Of a stretch of DNA of 64,000 bases, positions 33,081 through 44,087 are shown in pieces; the stretch's first letter is position 1, and the number at the start of each line of letters is the position of its first letter. Origin of the DNA: Zhengitettix transpicula (Eukaryota > Arthropoda > Insecta > Orthoptera > Tetrigidae); contig CM073591.1 of the NCBI GenBank assembly GCA_037074705.1, positions 31,476,587 to 31,540,586 of the forward strand. The letters are read 5' to 3'. The position numbers and the translations under genes were made by a program. The notes below the pieces were generated by a model, which did not search any database, had not been told where the DNA came from, and worked only from the letters and a program-made list of their open reading frames with translations.

Positions 33081-33549
33081 AGGTGCAACGGCTCCAGTTC
33101 TTCTTTGCCCACGCGCCCTCAACGCAACAACGTCTTGCGATTCCGAAAACGACAAGCAGTTATGCAAAAATATGCGCACAGATATTGTTAATGGTACCTT
33201 TTGCGTAATAAATGGAGCAACGACCAACCGGGTGGGAAGTACATCAGAGATTACAAAGGGGTGGTTGACTGCGTCAGTTCCTCAGAGGGGTGGTTGTGGA
33301 CTCACGCAGTCGGCAACCTTTGTTTACTCAAAGCAATTCTCCAAACGTTGGTTTTGATCGAGATAGTGTGTAGTGAACGGCAGCTTCAAACTAGGATTAA
33401 AAATAATTTGTAATATCTCTGAGCTTAGGAAAAAGGACCTGGGACTCGACAGTAGGCGTAGAATAGGAAATAAGAAAATAAAAAATATTGGTCTGTTTTG
33501 AAATAATTAATTTAAAAAATAATAAAATACAGATAAAAGAAACGATGTT

Positions 33550-33551
<2 letters not shown>
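33081..33551. other. Unique, moderately GC-rich, no gene recognised
   Basis: Overlapping frames on both strands (32964-33191, 33046-33357, 33201-33413, 33042-33227 minus) give no recognisable domain. ATGTTACA at 33545-33552 resembles an LTR 3' end at the edge of the TA tract, but no matching start is found. Confidence 0.35.

Positions 33552-33552
<1 letters not shown>

Positions 33553-33588
<36 letters not shown>
33553..33588. repeat. (TA)n microsatellite between LTR-like ends
   Basis: About 18 TA units lie between a ...GATGTTACA end and a TGTAGAAGCC start. Both are LTR-like terminal words, facing away from the tract. Confidence 0.9.
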
Positions 33589-33591
<3 letters not shown>

Positions 33592-33954
33592 AGAAGCCGC
33601 TATTCTTCTTTGGTTATACCCGCCGGGAAACTCAGCACTATATTATTTTATTCGTTGGGCGGCAGATAATTTTTACGCAAAATTATAAAAATCACAGTAA
33701 TTACTTTACTTTATAGTTTATAGTATAAGCATACAACTCTTTATTCAATCAGGCGTAGATTATTTTTTATTTGTTCGCAATTACTTAAAATACGTTAAAT
33801 TCTATATCTCTCGTTTTTAAAAACATCCTCACTCTTCAAAGTCTCCAAAGATAAATATATTTCACAAAAACAAAGACTGTTGCTTAGCAACCAACCTTAC
33901 TCTTCTTCTTTTACGAATATCATATAAACTTCTAAAACAAATACGTTAATATGT
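33589..33954. other. AT-rich DNA starting with an LTR-like word
   Basis: It begins TGTAGAAGCCGC, but no partner end or second copy is seen. The last four bases (33951-33954, ATGT) are the left TSD of the next element. Confidence 0.35.
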
Positions 33955-34591
33955 TGTAGTGAATAACAACCTTAAGTGGCCGCCCTTGTGTCCGCGGACC
34001 TGAGAAGGAATACATTAAACGTGCTCGTGTGCCTGTCCGAGAGGCCAAAAGAAATCGCGGGTACGCGTCCCTTTTTTTTGCATCGTTTTGGGGGGCGGAG
34101 TACGAATATATACGCCGAACCCGGGTGAAAGGGGAGAGACGCAGGCAGACAGACAGAGAGAGGACTGAAAGTGAAGTGTGAGAGGCCAGAGGGTTGAAAA
34201 TTGGGCGAGAGGGAAGCAACAAAGGTTTTGGAGAGACGTCCATCGCGGGGAGGCCGAAGAAGATGTGCTGCTTACTACAAGACCAGTGATCCACTGCAAG
34301 TCGGCTGACGCCACAAGTTAAAGTAAGCATCACCATTTCTGTAAAGTGCCTTCAAAAGTTGAAATTTTTTACACGGTGCGGAAATAGGCTCTATTCTTGA
34401 ATAGCTACCGAGACGCCCACATTACCCTGTAGAGGAGGAGGATTTTTTTAAAACCAAGCCGGAGCAAATGATAATTTTTTTGCAGACCAATGTATATCTG
34501 CTGGCGCCCAATAATATTTTTTTAATGTATTTTTGTATTTTCATGAAATAAAGTTTTTTATAATATTTAGTAATAAAGGATAATCATTACA
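33955..34591 (+). mobile_element. Family E solo LTR, copy 3, with 4-bp TSD
   Basis: 637 bp, TGTAGTGAATAAC...AATCATTACA, flanked by ATGT at 33951-33954 and 34592-34595. It keeps the TGGCGCCCAA motif near 34503 and AATAAAG, but has a shorter and more altered purine-rich minisatellite than copies 1 and 2. The 4-bp TSD fits Ty3/gypsy integration. Confidence 0.85.
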
Positions 34592-34597
34592 ATGTAT

Positions 34598-35247
34598 TGT
34601 AATAATTAGCGTCCAATAAATAGTACATTACGAAAACAATAAGAATTTTTAAAGCTATTCATCATTAAATTCATCAGTAGATTTAATAAAATGCAAAAAC
34701 ATAAAATATGAACTTTAAATTCTGAACAAAATTCGAAATCTGACGACAATATCTTTACTTATGAGTTTACAGATAGTAATTCTGCGAAATTTTACCTTAC
34801 TGTCTATGGTACTCATGGAAATTGTCTCGTTCGTACAGACACACTTATTGCACTTTATAGACAGGCCACTTTTATCCACTGACTCTAATCAACACTTTTA
34901 GTTTTGCAAAAGTTGGTTCACTGTTCGTTTACGAAATCCTATCAGCTCGTTCCGAAGATTGTTAACTGCTGGTTGCAGGCTTCTAAAATTGAAGAAATGG
35001 TCTGAATCGAGAATATAATAATTTAGCCTCAACACTCTAAATATTTAGCGTTGAATGTTACGTAGTTATCTCACAGACTGCAACTTGTAAAATTGTTCTA
35101 ACTGTTCCAGCTGTTTTTACATGTAACCAGACACTTTCTGGATTTTTATACTTTTCGTCTTTCCACTTCTATATTTCCACGAAGACTTTACTGGAGCTCG
35201 CCTCACCACAGACTCTGCTCTGCGCGTCTAGCGAACCAACATCTACA
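34598..35247 (-). mobile_element. Possible solo LTR, single copy
   Basis: Read on the minus strand it starts TGTAGATGTTGG and ends CTAATTATTACA, with family F-like termini, over 650 bp. There is no second copy here and no clear TSD, so the call rests on the termini alone. Confidence 0.3.
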
Positions 35248-35764
35248 ATACCCACCAACATTGCATTATTGCCATATTCTTGTGTACGACTTGTGTATTT
35301 TAATGCCGCTAACAACGCGAGTCCAAAATTGTTGTTTATTAATTAATTATTTCCTCTTAATTAGCCCAATAGGTAATTCCAATAGGAATAGCAGAAAACT
35401 GGAATTTATATCATCCAAACTTTTGTGTATATTTGGCTGTTTTTCTCATTATGAAAGAAAATATCGAAAGATGCAATTTAGACAAAATTATCCCGTGTGA
35501 ACTCAGCACTCGAAGAGGAATATAAAATTGCTAAGAATAATTTATGAAAGAGACGGAAGTAGTTATAAATTTCTTCAAAATTATTTCGGTGGATACTTTA
35601 AAAATGACTGAATATATTTGTTCTAATACGAAGAACGTAGGATAAAGAAAAGGAAATTGACTGAAAAATTTGTAGATTATGTCATTTGTAAAGCGTAGAT
35701 TAATAAAAATAGTAAATTTTATCAAACTTTAAGGTGTTACATTGCATTTTTCGAAGAAGCAAAA
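35248..35764. other. AT-rich DNA, nothing recognised
   Basis: Frames 35261-35500 and 35531-35725 (minus) have no recognisable domain. Confidence 0.4.
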
Positions 35765-36164
35765 GGTGTAGACAGGTTATGTATACGATAATCCACGCTA
35801 TGGCAACTCCCCTCTTATAGCATAGGTAAGAGAATAAAAGGGGAAAAGCGGAAAGGTAGAGAAAAATAGGAACGGGTTAACTAGGGCCCCCGGTTCCTAC
35901 CCGGCATTTCGCCTAAAAGTGATGCAGAGAAAACCGTAGAAAAATTGCATCAGGTAGGTCGGGCTCTAGGTATTTGTTCCACTCTCTTCCAATGGTGGAA
36001 GAGGGGGTTTTCCTGTGGACTCGCAACTTCGCTTCTCCTCCGTGCTGCGACCAGTTTAGGAGGCAGCTGGCCGACTATTCCAATAAGAATAGCAGAAAAG
36101 TCTTACAGAATGCCCAAGATCTGCGACCCGGGAACATATAACTCTCAAAAGAAGGCCGAGGGGC
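35765..36164 (-). mobile_element. Family A retroposon, GTCTACACCC-tail subfamily
   Basis: Minus-orientation copy beginning GGTGTAGACAGG and running to the CTCAAAAGAAGGCCGAGG box. The tail variant (CCCCTCTTATAGCATAGG) is shared with 13565 and 40058. It is more diverged than most copies. The frame 35945-36178 is a repeat shadow. Confidence 0.8.
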
Positions 36165-36165
36165 C

Positions 36166-36217
36166 TTTTTTTACTTAGAGTAATAGGCTACGTGAGGACA
36201 ATCCACGTGGTGGCGAG
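36166..36217 (-). mobile_element. Family A retroposon, 3' tail fragment
   Basis: TTTTTTACTTAGAGTAATAGG, then CTACGTGAGG...CCACGTGGTGGC: about 52 bp of the ordinary tail in minus orientation, abutting the 5' end of the copy to its left. Confidence 0.65.
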
Positions 36218-38787
36218 CCTCGTATATGTATTCTGATATAGAGTAGGTGATATGATGTAAATGAGGTAGGACAGAATAATGCCGACAATGAGTAATAGTG
36301 AAAATCATATAGATGAAAGAGAAACTGGTGACAGAACAAACTTATGTGGTGAGCTTAAGGTCAAATTAACTAATGATATGCGGTTTGTTGGACGCCACCT
36401 GCAAGAATTGTTCACTCGCAGGAAAGGGAAATACAATATTTAGTTAATAAAAACAAGAATTCATTTTATGAGAATTTATATAAAACGAAAGCTCTCCAGC
36501 CTGCCAGGGATGCATGTAACCCCCTCCCTTTCGCAAGATTAACCGTGGTTCTCTTCGTGGCAAAACGACGCGATACCGGGAAGCATGGAATGCGACTTAC
36601 CAGGTCTGCAGCTCGGACAGGGTCGACTCCCGTTGGCGACTCTCTCTCTCCGCAGCATTCGCAGGAGACGACCGGAGACCCACGTGCAAAACCAAAATCT
36701 TTCAGGATCAACTCTCCCTGACCACTCTCACCGACGGTCCAAATCCATCTCCTTGTGTTCGCAGACTTCTCTCTCTGCCTCCTCAAAATCCCTCTCTCCT
36801 GGTTGGTCCTTGTGCACACGTGACCCACTTCAATCTATTTTAGGGCCATATCCTCCCGGTCGTCTACCCCTTCCTTGGCCGACCATGACCTTGCTTGCGG
36901 GACTTGCGGATTTTCCAATCCACCCCGCCATTGTCTTGTGTCTGCTGCTCGACCCCGGCAAGCCACATTCCTATGCTTCCAGGCAGTAATTTAGGCAACA
37001 GTTATAAAAATATTTTGTAACAAATCGATAACCTTAGGCGCACCATAAACTTTCGAGAGGTTTTCAGATCTAGGCATACTACTTTTCAATGTTGCTCGCA
37101 AGCAACTTAATAAACTGACTCCATTAAAATAAACACAGTGATTTAAAGAGACTGCTAAATGAATAATCCTTGAGAAGGGAAGAGAGTTAGAGTGATATTG
37201 AATCACACAATGTCAGACAAGGGAGGGTAACGCGACTGATACTGTAAACGTGGAATTATTTTTCTTCGTTTCGTTGCGGGGTTACTGTGTTTCAACCTTG
37301 CACTAAAGTCTTACTGGATTGATCTATTCAGTTGCAGTGGGTGAGCCGGAAAATGCAGGGACCGGTTTTGAACAGTGGAAGATGTCTGAGCAAAATAAAA
37401 GGTGGATCTTCTTCAGAATCTCACGGAATGTTTCGAGTAGTAGAAGAAACGTGTAGCATACGGATGTTGCAACTGAAAACCAACAAATATTCTCATAAAG
37501 TGAATGAAGAACGTTGCAGTATCAGTCTCATTCTTGTATGGATACATTTAAGACTTCAAAAACTGTGGTATGCAGAACGCTGAATGACACGAAAAGTCTG
37601 GAAATGAAGAACGGGAATTGAGGAATGGAAAACGATAAAAATGATGACTCTTAGTGCATAAAGAATATGACTGGGGTCATTGAAATGAAAGTAGCACAGT
37701 CCAAACGGAGAATCTAGAACTTTGTATGGTATAAAAAGATGGTTACAACGGGAAAAGTGATGATTTGCTCTTAGTACGTGGTTTAGCTGTAGTTGATGAT
37801 GATATATGAAGAAGGTAATTATTCGTTGGTCTGCAACTCGGCCTCCCAGCGACACCTGCATGAGACATGGCACCTGCCGCCCGCCCAAGGCAGGTGTCCC
37901 TCTTATGGCCTTATGGGGAAGTGGTCCCGCCCTGGCATGGTGCCCACATGCTTTGTTCTAGCTCTGCCCCCGGCCCTGTCTTATTTACTGGCCGGATGCA
38001 GATGAAATGCGTCTTCTACTTACGGCAACGTTTTCCTCCCTCCCTTCTGGCTCGGACGTCATGCTGCGTCCCGGCGAGTTTTAAATCGCGTAAATTATCG
38101 CCAAGCACTCGCTGTCAGCCAGCTAATGGCATGATTATTGACGATACATTGCTATGTTTTTGGGGTCATGTTCATCTTAGGCTATCGTGTCCATACGAAG
38201 AGCTGCTATACAGCATTCTCTAGTTACCTTCAATGTCGCCTTCCACGCTTGAGAAAGTAGACTACGTCGGTGAGACGTGGAAACGCCGACAGCCACGTGA
38301 ATATGTTTCTGAATATTTTTATTTATTTAACACTCACATTTGGCACTTTATTGCTATAACGAGACATGGATCCACCACGACGCTGTCGAGTGTAAACAGC
38401 AGCCTAGGACCTGGTGAAAGCGGCTGAAAGAAACTCAAGTCCGCAGCAGCGGAATGCATGTTAACGGTCTTAAATTTTCCCAATATTTTCAGTCACCCTT
38501 GTGTACAAGTTGGCCAGAAAATTACAAAAGTTGGCTTTTCAAGACGGCAAAACGCTTTCTAGTGCGAAAGAACAAGAGATTTGGGGATAAGCACCATGGG
38601 TCCTGAGCGAAGATTCGTAGCATCACCTCATCGCCAACGTAATCCAATATTTTCCCTTACTTTCATTGAAATTCTTTTAGGAAGTTACGAAAACTTTTTC
38701 AGTAATCGTTTACAGATCAAAACACAGGGTGTTCCATAAGCAAGTATATTTTTTTTAAAATGGCAATGAAAAATTAACGCCTGATTG
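36218..38787. other. Largest retroposon-free stretch, GC-balanced islands
   Basis: 36480-37000 and 37850-38230 are clearly less AT-rich than the surroundings. Long overlapping frames are open on both strands (36466-36828 minus, 36585-36989 plus, 37556-37888 minus, 37867-38223 plus), and none contains a domain I recognise. Being open on both strands suggests composition effects. They could also be untranslated exons or conserved non-coding DNA. Confidence 0.35.
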
Positions 38788-39077
38788 AAAATTAATAATA
38801 AGAAAAATAGCCAAATACAGACAAAATAAGTTATAATATAAATACCACACAACGTTTCTGGGATCCTTGTCTCTTTCTTCAGGTGCTTAGAACAGCCTGC
38901 ACTCGTCAGGTCACAAAACTAAAAAGTCCAAGCGTTTTGTCAACTGACGAGTGCACTTGTGTCACTCTAGGCTCTTCTAAGCACCTGAAGAAAGAGACAA
39001 GGAGATCAGAAACGTTGTGTGGTATTTATATTATCATTTGTTCTGTCTGCATTTGGCTACCTTTCTTATTATTAACA
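38788..39077. repeat. Family C fold-back element, best complete copy
   Basis: Left arm: AATAATAAGAAAAATAGCC...ACACAACGTTTCTGGGATCC, CTTGTCTCTTTCTTCAGGTGC. Right arm: GCACCTGAAGAAAGAGACAAG, GAAACGTTGTGTGGTATTTA, TATTATCATTTG...CCTTTCTTATTATT. The arms are about 105 bp each and nearly complementary. A second inner pair (GCACTCGTCAG / CTGACGAGTGC) extends the hairpin towards the loop. There is no transposase, so it is a MITE- or fold-back-like, non-coding element. Each arm also holds CTGAAGA...GAAACGTT. Confidence 0.85.
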
Positions 39078-39190
39078 TTTTTAAATTGTTAAATCGGAAA
39101 TTTAAAAACTATGAACGTATAACTAAGATTTTAATTTTTTTATTAATAAGACTGATTAATTATAATTTTTTTTAAGTTCGTTATTATCCC

Positions 39191-39266
39191 CAATGTTTAC
39201 ATCAGTCACCGATTATACTGAGAATAGTAAATGATGATCAAATTGGTGACTGATGTAAACATTTGG
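39191..39266. repeat. Isolated near-perfect hairpin
   Basis: CAATGTTTACATCAGTCACC (39191-39210) and GGTGACTGATGTAAACATTT (39244-39263) are reverse complements apart from a base at the end, with a loop of about 30 bp. No relative is seen in the window. Confidence 0.75.
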
Positions 39267-40057
39267 AATAATACAAAAATTACTAGTTTAATTTTCGACT
39301 GTTTTATTATTATGATTATAAATTAAATTATGTATAATCCCTTATTTTTATCTCTTGATATAATATTATACAAAAATAGTAATTTTAATTTGAAAAAAAT
39401 TAGTTTCTGAATTACTTTATGATTGGTAACATTAATTAATATAATGCAAGCCTGCAGAAATTTTTTTGATTTGATTTTAAATATTATATTTAAAAAATAA
39501 GAATTAATACATACTGCAAATTTCTTATATGAATTATTGTACTACACAAAAACATGATAAAAGTTCAAAATCATACTGAAACGTTGTTAAAGTCTTAAAT
39601 AAAATATTTTAAAATGACTGAGAAGGTCGTTAATTTATAACTGTTTCACGTTCCAAGTATAATTGAATTTTTTGTGTGTTTTATAAAACTTAACAAAATG
39701 GGTACTTAGTCTACGGACACTCCTTCTAGATTACGCCATAAAAATATATGAATAATTATTTGTCTGAATGTGTTTATATTAATTATTTTACCGGTACATA
39801 AAATTTAATTTTTATTAATATTAAAGATCGATGACTCGTTTGTATAATCTTTATTTTTTTGATAGAAAGTAGAAAAACAGCTGATTTATATTAATTGGTG
39901 TTAAATTTTCTTTATGTGTGTACGTCCAGCTCAACGTTAAGGAATTTCTTAGTTTTATAAGCATAAAAAGGGCTGTAACAAAGTCCGTAATTACTTATCA
40001 ATCGACAAAAAACCAATATTTTTCCTCCATTCTCATTTTCCCTTCATAGTTTTCAAA
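39267..40057. other. Very AT-rich DNA, nothing recognised
   Basis: No frames or repeats of note. Confidence 0.4.
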
Positions 40058-40427
40058 GCATACGGTAAGAGTTGTCCGCTATTCCTATTGGAATAGTCGG
40101 CCAGTAGCCTCCTAAACCATTCAAGACACGGCGAGGGGAAAGCTGCCTCACACACAGCAAACCCCTCTCTCACCATCGGAAGGGCGTGGGACAAGTACCA
40201 AATGCTCAACCTACCTGATGCAGGTTTTTATAGGGTTTGTCCTGCATTACTTTTAGGCGAATGTCGGGTAGGATCCTTAAACTATAGCCCGGGGACCCTA
40301 GTTAACCCTTAGCTACCTTCCTCCACCCTTCCGCATCCCCCTTTCAGTCCTTTTCCTATGCTATACGAGGGGAGTTGCCACTATGTGGATTACTCTATAC
40401 ACAGCCTGTCTACACCCAAAAAAAAAT
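40058..40427 (+). mobile_element. Family A retroposon, GTCTACACCC-tail subfamily
   Basis: 5'-truncated: it starts at GCATACGGTAAGAGTTGTCC and ends CACAGCCTGTCTACACCC plus A's. CTATACGAGGGGAG replaces the usual CTATTAAAGGGGAG, as in the copy at 13565. The A-tail joins LINE-derived sequence directly. Confidence 0.82.
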
Positions 40428-40770
40428 TAATAAACCAATGCTAATTTCTAGTTTTTTAAAAAGAAAATATAAATTATTCCATTACCCAATAACTACTAAA
40501 ATGTTATATGTATCGTTGGTGGAACAAATCTTAATGTTTGGACCGATATTTTGGTCACCCTTCACAAATAAATTTATCAAGAAAATTGAAACTGTATCAA
40601 CAGAATTATTTTAGTCATATCTTTGAGAATGAATGGGCAGATCCATTTACAAACCACAATTATGAAAAAATGTCTGCAGTATTGGAAATCCTATCTCTTG
40701 AATCTGAACGTCGCTCTCTAGATTATTAATATAAACGATATATATAAATATATATTCCGAATATTGAGAA
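40428..40770 (+). pseudogene. LINE reverse-transcriptase C-terminal fragment
   Basis: The frame reads ...TTKMLYVSLVEQILMFGPIF, WSPFTNKFIKKIETVS, then after a frameshift near 40605 YEKMSAVLEILSLESERRSL. This is the familiar LINE pattern of xLYxSLVxxxLxYxxxxWxP...IExVQ...L.SLExRR, downstream of the polymerase core. It is a different lineage from the 16-kb element. Catalytic motifs are missing, so it is a dead 3' piece. Confidence 0.65.
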
Positions 40771-40796
40771 AAGTAATTAATAAATAAATAAAACAT

Positions 40797-41253
40797 CGGC
40801 CAATTTTAAGTCAGAAAAAAAATAATTTTTTAATTAAATTAACAACGTTTCATCGCTTAACGTTACGGCAACAGCAGTCAGCATAGAAAAGGCTGTTCAT
40901 AAGAAAAAACACTTGAACCTCTCCCGCTATCGGAAGGGCGTGGGACAAGTACCCAATGCCCGACTTACCTGATGCAGGTTTTTCTACGGTTTTCCCTGCA
41001 TTTCTATAGGAGAATGCCGGGTACGATCCTTAAAATATAGCCCGGGGGCCCTTGTTAACCCTTGGCTACCTTCCTCTACCCTTCCGCATCCCCTCTTTCA
41101 AATCCCTTCGTATGCAATTAAAGGGGAGTTGCCCAAAGTGGATCACCCTCATGTAGCCTGTTGCCCTTAAAAAATGATGAAGTCGCAAATTAAGCGATGA
41201 AACGTTGTTAATTGAATTAATAAATAATTTTTTTCTGACTTAAAATTGACTGA
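40797..41253. repeat. Fold-back element with about 62-bp arms and retroposon in the loop
   Basis: Left arm GGCCAATTTTAAGTCAG...AACAACGTTTCATCGCTTAA (40799-40861); right arm TTAAGCGATGAAACGTTG...CTGACTTAAAATTGACTG (41193-41255). The arms are almost perfectly complementary. The loop contains a family A copy at 40916-41174. Confidence 0.85.
40916..41174 (+). mobile_element. Family A retroposon, 3' half
   Basis: It starts AACCTCTCCCGCTATCGG and ends CATGTAGCCTGTTGCCC plus A's, the ordinary tail. It was inserted between the arms of the surrounding fold-back. Confidence 0.85.
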
Positions 41254-41255
41254 AG

Positions 41256-42430
41256 TTTATTTATTTGATTATTAAAAATATTTAATACAGTTGAAAATTA
41301 TATTGGCTTGATTTACTTGATAAATTGAATCTTAGAGTTGCTTCTAGAACATCTACTTGTTTTATGGTAAAGCATTACAAAGTAAATTATACATTAAACA
41401 ATCTTATAATGAGAATTTAAAATTTTCTGAGTTGTTAATGTCACATAAAAATAATATTTCGAAGTCTGAATGATTTAATAAATTATTTTTCATGATATAT
41501 TATAAATGTAAATTAGTTTTTAAGATGTATTTTCACAACTATAATGACTACATATTGGTGGCTGTGTAAACCTTTTTAATTAAGAGATCAGGCCATTTAG
41601 CTGAAATTTATTCATGTAAAAACGTAGTTGTTTCGCACACCAAAAGTAATTATTTCGACGTGTTCCCAACAGGTTCTTTTGGGTCGTTTAATTTCCTGCT
41701 GAAGATGTTAGTTTTGGATTAGCACTCATTTTTCGCACTCTCGGGTCGGTTTTTACGACGCGGGGTATTTGAGTATCGTCTTATTTATAGCAAATAAGCA
41801 AAGTGTTTTGACGGTTAGATGTTAGAACGAAATATGATAGAGTAGGGAAGATTGATGTGAGCTTACATGCGAAAAATAGTTAACTTGATTCAGTTACATG
41901 TAAAAGTTGTAGGACAAGCTCGACTCCGCACTGATGTACATTATTACTCTGGTAAACCTGTTCCCAAGACGAAAGTAAAACCTGAAAGTGAACGTTAAAA
42001 TAATTCAGAGTGTTTTGAGATTACACAAGAATAACTGATTCAGCAGCACGTTCATACTTGGTTGGCTGCATACTACCGCGGCCGCGTGTGATTCATACAG
42101 AACTTTCACGTGCTGTTGTAGCGCGCGCCTCGTTGCCCTTCCATCAGTCGGCATTTCACAGTCGGGTAATCCATATTTTGTTTTAAATTGTAATAACTCG
42201 TTCGTATATGTTAATGATGAACAGACAACAACGCCGCTGCTGAAATTCGAATGCACACAATATTCTCTATTTCACAAGGACCATCCTTAAAGCTGAAAGA
42301 ACAGGAAATTAAGTTGACGATATTCGTAGAATGATATTAAAAATCATATTAATCAAATAAATTAATGACACTCATTTACAGACATTTTAAAATATCATAT
42401 TCGAAGTTTCTGTATCTTTTTTATAATAAA
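41256..42430. other. Unique region, no gene recognised
   Basis: 41256-41640 is AT-rich. 41640-42260 is more balanced, with a GC-rich patch (CCGCGGCCGCG near 42076) inside an 83-codon minus frame without known domains. Confidence 0.35.
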
Positions 42431-43636
42431 CTAGCTGGGTGCCCGGCGTTGCCCGAGATGTCATTTATCTATAACCATAGATAAGACTCCAATTTTGGTT
42501 ACTTTTGAGCTATTTTTATGTAAAGCTCCTCGAACCCTATCCCTAAATGTGCTCACCTCCCATGCCGAAGGGGGTTGAAGTCATTGACTAAATATATCGG
42601 CCGTTTTTACATGTTAGAAGATGACCACCCCCACAAATGTGCGATAATGAAAAAGAATGTATTCCACGCAAAAATCGGCCGATTACATTGTCTGAAAATT
42701 TAATCCCCCGCCCAACACCTCCCAAACCCGTCGCTTAACCAAGGTTGTCACAATTAGATTCAGCGACATTCATAGTCTCTGAATTGATTCGAATCTCGGT
42801 TGTTTTTGCGGGTTTTTATTTAACGTACCTCCACCCCACCCCTAAACTTGCTCCCCTCACAGGGGTTAAATTATACACAAACAACATCGGTATAAATACT
42901 ATCAAAGTAATTAACCCCAGGAAATAATTATCGCAAATATCGACCGTTTAACATGTTTGAAAATTTTCACCCCCGACCACTCCCGCTACGGGGACTTAAA
43001 CGGTCAAGTTTAATGTCATAATTAAACTCAGTGACAATCCCGATAGTTTCTGGTTTCTTTTTATGTAATGCTACTTCACGCCCACCCTTAAGGGTGCACC
43101 CTTCCGAGTCCGAAAGGGGTTGAAATTATACACAGAGAACATGTAGGGAAATTTTATTAATCTAATTCATCCCGAAATATATTTAATCGACGCAAAAAAC
43201 AGCCGGTCAACTCATCCCAACCCAGCCGATACCCGCGCGTTGTACAGATTGTCATAAATAAATTCAGGCACATGCAGCGTTCCTCCACCCAACACCTAAA
43301 AGTGCTCTACTGATAATCCCGACCCGCTTCTGGGGGTGGTAGATGCGTCTCACCCCAACAGTCGGTAGAAACACTATCAATATCTGTGACCCCTAAAAAT
43401 ATTTATCCGACTGAAATATCGACTGTTTTAGCATGTTTAAATATTTCAACCCCCGTTCATCCCCGCTTCTGGGGGTGGTAGACATGTCTAACCCCGACAG
43501 TGTTTGTTTCCTGGTCGTAAAGAACACGTGTACCAAATTTGGTGAAATTTGCTCTACCGGTGTAGATTTGTATAACGAACATACAAACATACAAACAAAC
43601 ATACAAACATACATACACTCTTTTTTATTTATAAGA
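42431..43636 (-). mobile_element. Helitron with internal repeated modules
   Basis: The left end CTAGCTGGGTGCCCGGCG is the reverse of a CTAG/T 3' end with its GC hairpin. The right end, read on the minus strand, starts TCTTATAAATAAAAAAGAG after an A. It is 1206 bp, the longest Helitron here. Inside, a module (CACCC.TAA..GTGC.C..., GAAAGGGGTTGAAATTATAC, ...CGGCCGTTT, CATGTTTGAAAATTT) recurs about every 250-300 bp, three to four times. No Rep/helicase is present. The short frames are shadows. Confidence 0.85.
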
Positions 43637-43866
43637 TGGTACCGATCATAAAGTAAATATTAATCTGACAGAAAAATTTCAATTTTAATCAAAAAATTAT
43701 AAAGGCTTCTTTAAGAAATAACATGAAAAGTTCCAAAACAATATTTATAATAGTTACTTAATTTTATGGTGTTTAAAGTTATTTAATGTGCATAGATAAA
43801 TCCTGTTCAATGACTAAAATTTCAACATTATTCCAATCGTAATGAAAAATTATTCGTATGTTTTGA

Positions 43867-44087
43867 AAATTACTAATAAGAAAAAATCCAAATACAGACA
43901 AAAGAACTGATGGTATAAATTCCACAAAACGTTTCAGAAACCTTGTGGCTTTCTTCAGATCCAGGCTCTTATGCTTTTACTTTACTTAACACCTGAAGAA
44001 TGGTCAAGGTTTCCAATAAACTTTTTCCGGTAGTTATATTATCATTTATTATGTCTGAATTTGCCTATTTTCCTTATTAGTAATTAT
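43867..44087. repeat. Family C fold-back element, degenerate
   Basis: Left arm ACTAATAAGAAAAAATCC, AAATACAGACAAAAG...AAAACGTTTCAGAAACC, TTGTGGCTTTCTTCAG; right arm CACCTGAAGAATGGTCAAGG...TTATATTATCATTTATTATG, TCTGAATTTGCC...CTTATTAGTAATT. The arms are complementary with mismatches and the loop is short. Confidence 0.75.

Noticed and set aside
36466..36989. Overlapping 120-134 residue frames on both strands as a host gene
   Set aside because: Open in both strands in a GC-balanced patch, no recognisable domain or splice signals, and no homologue I can recall.
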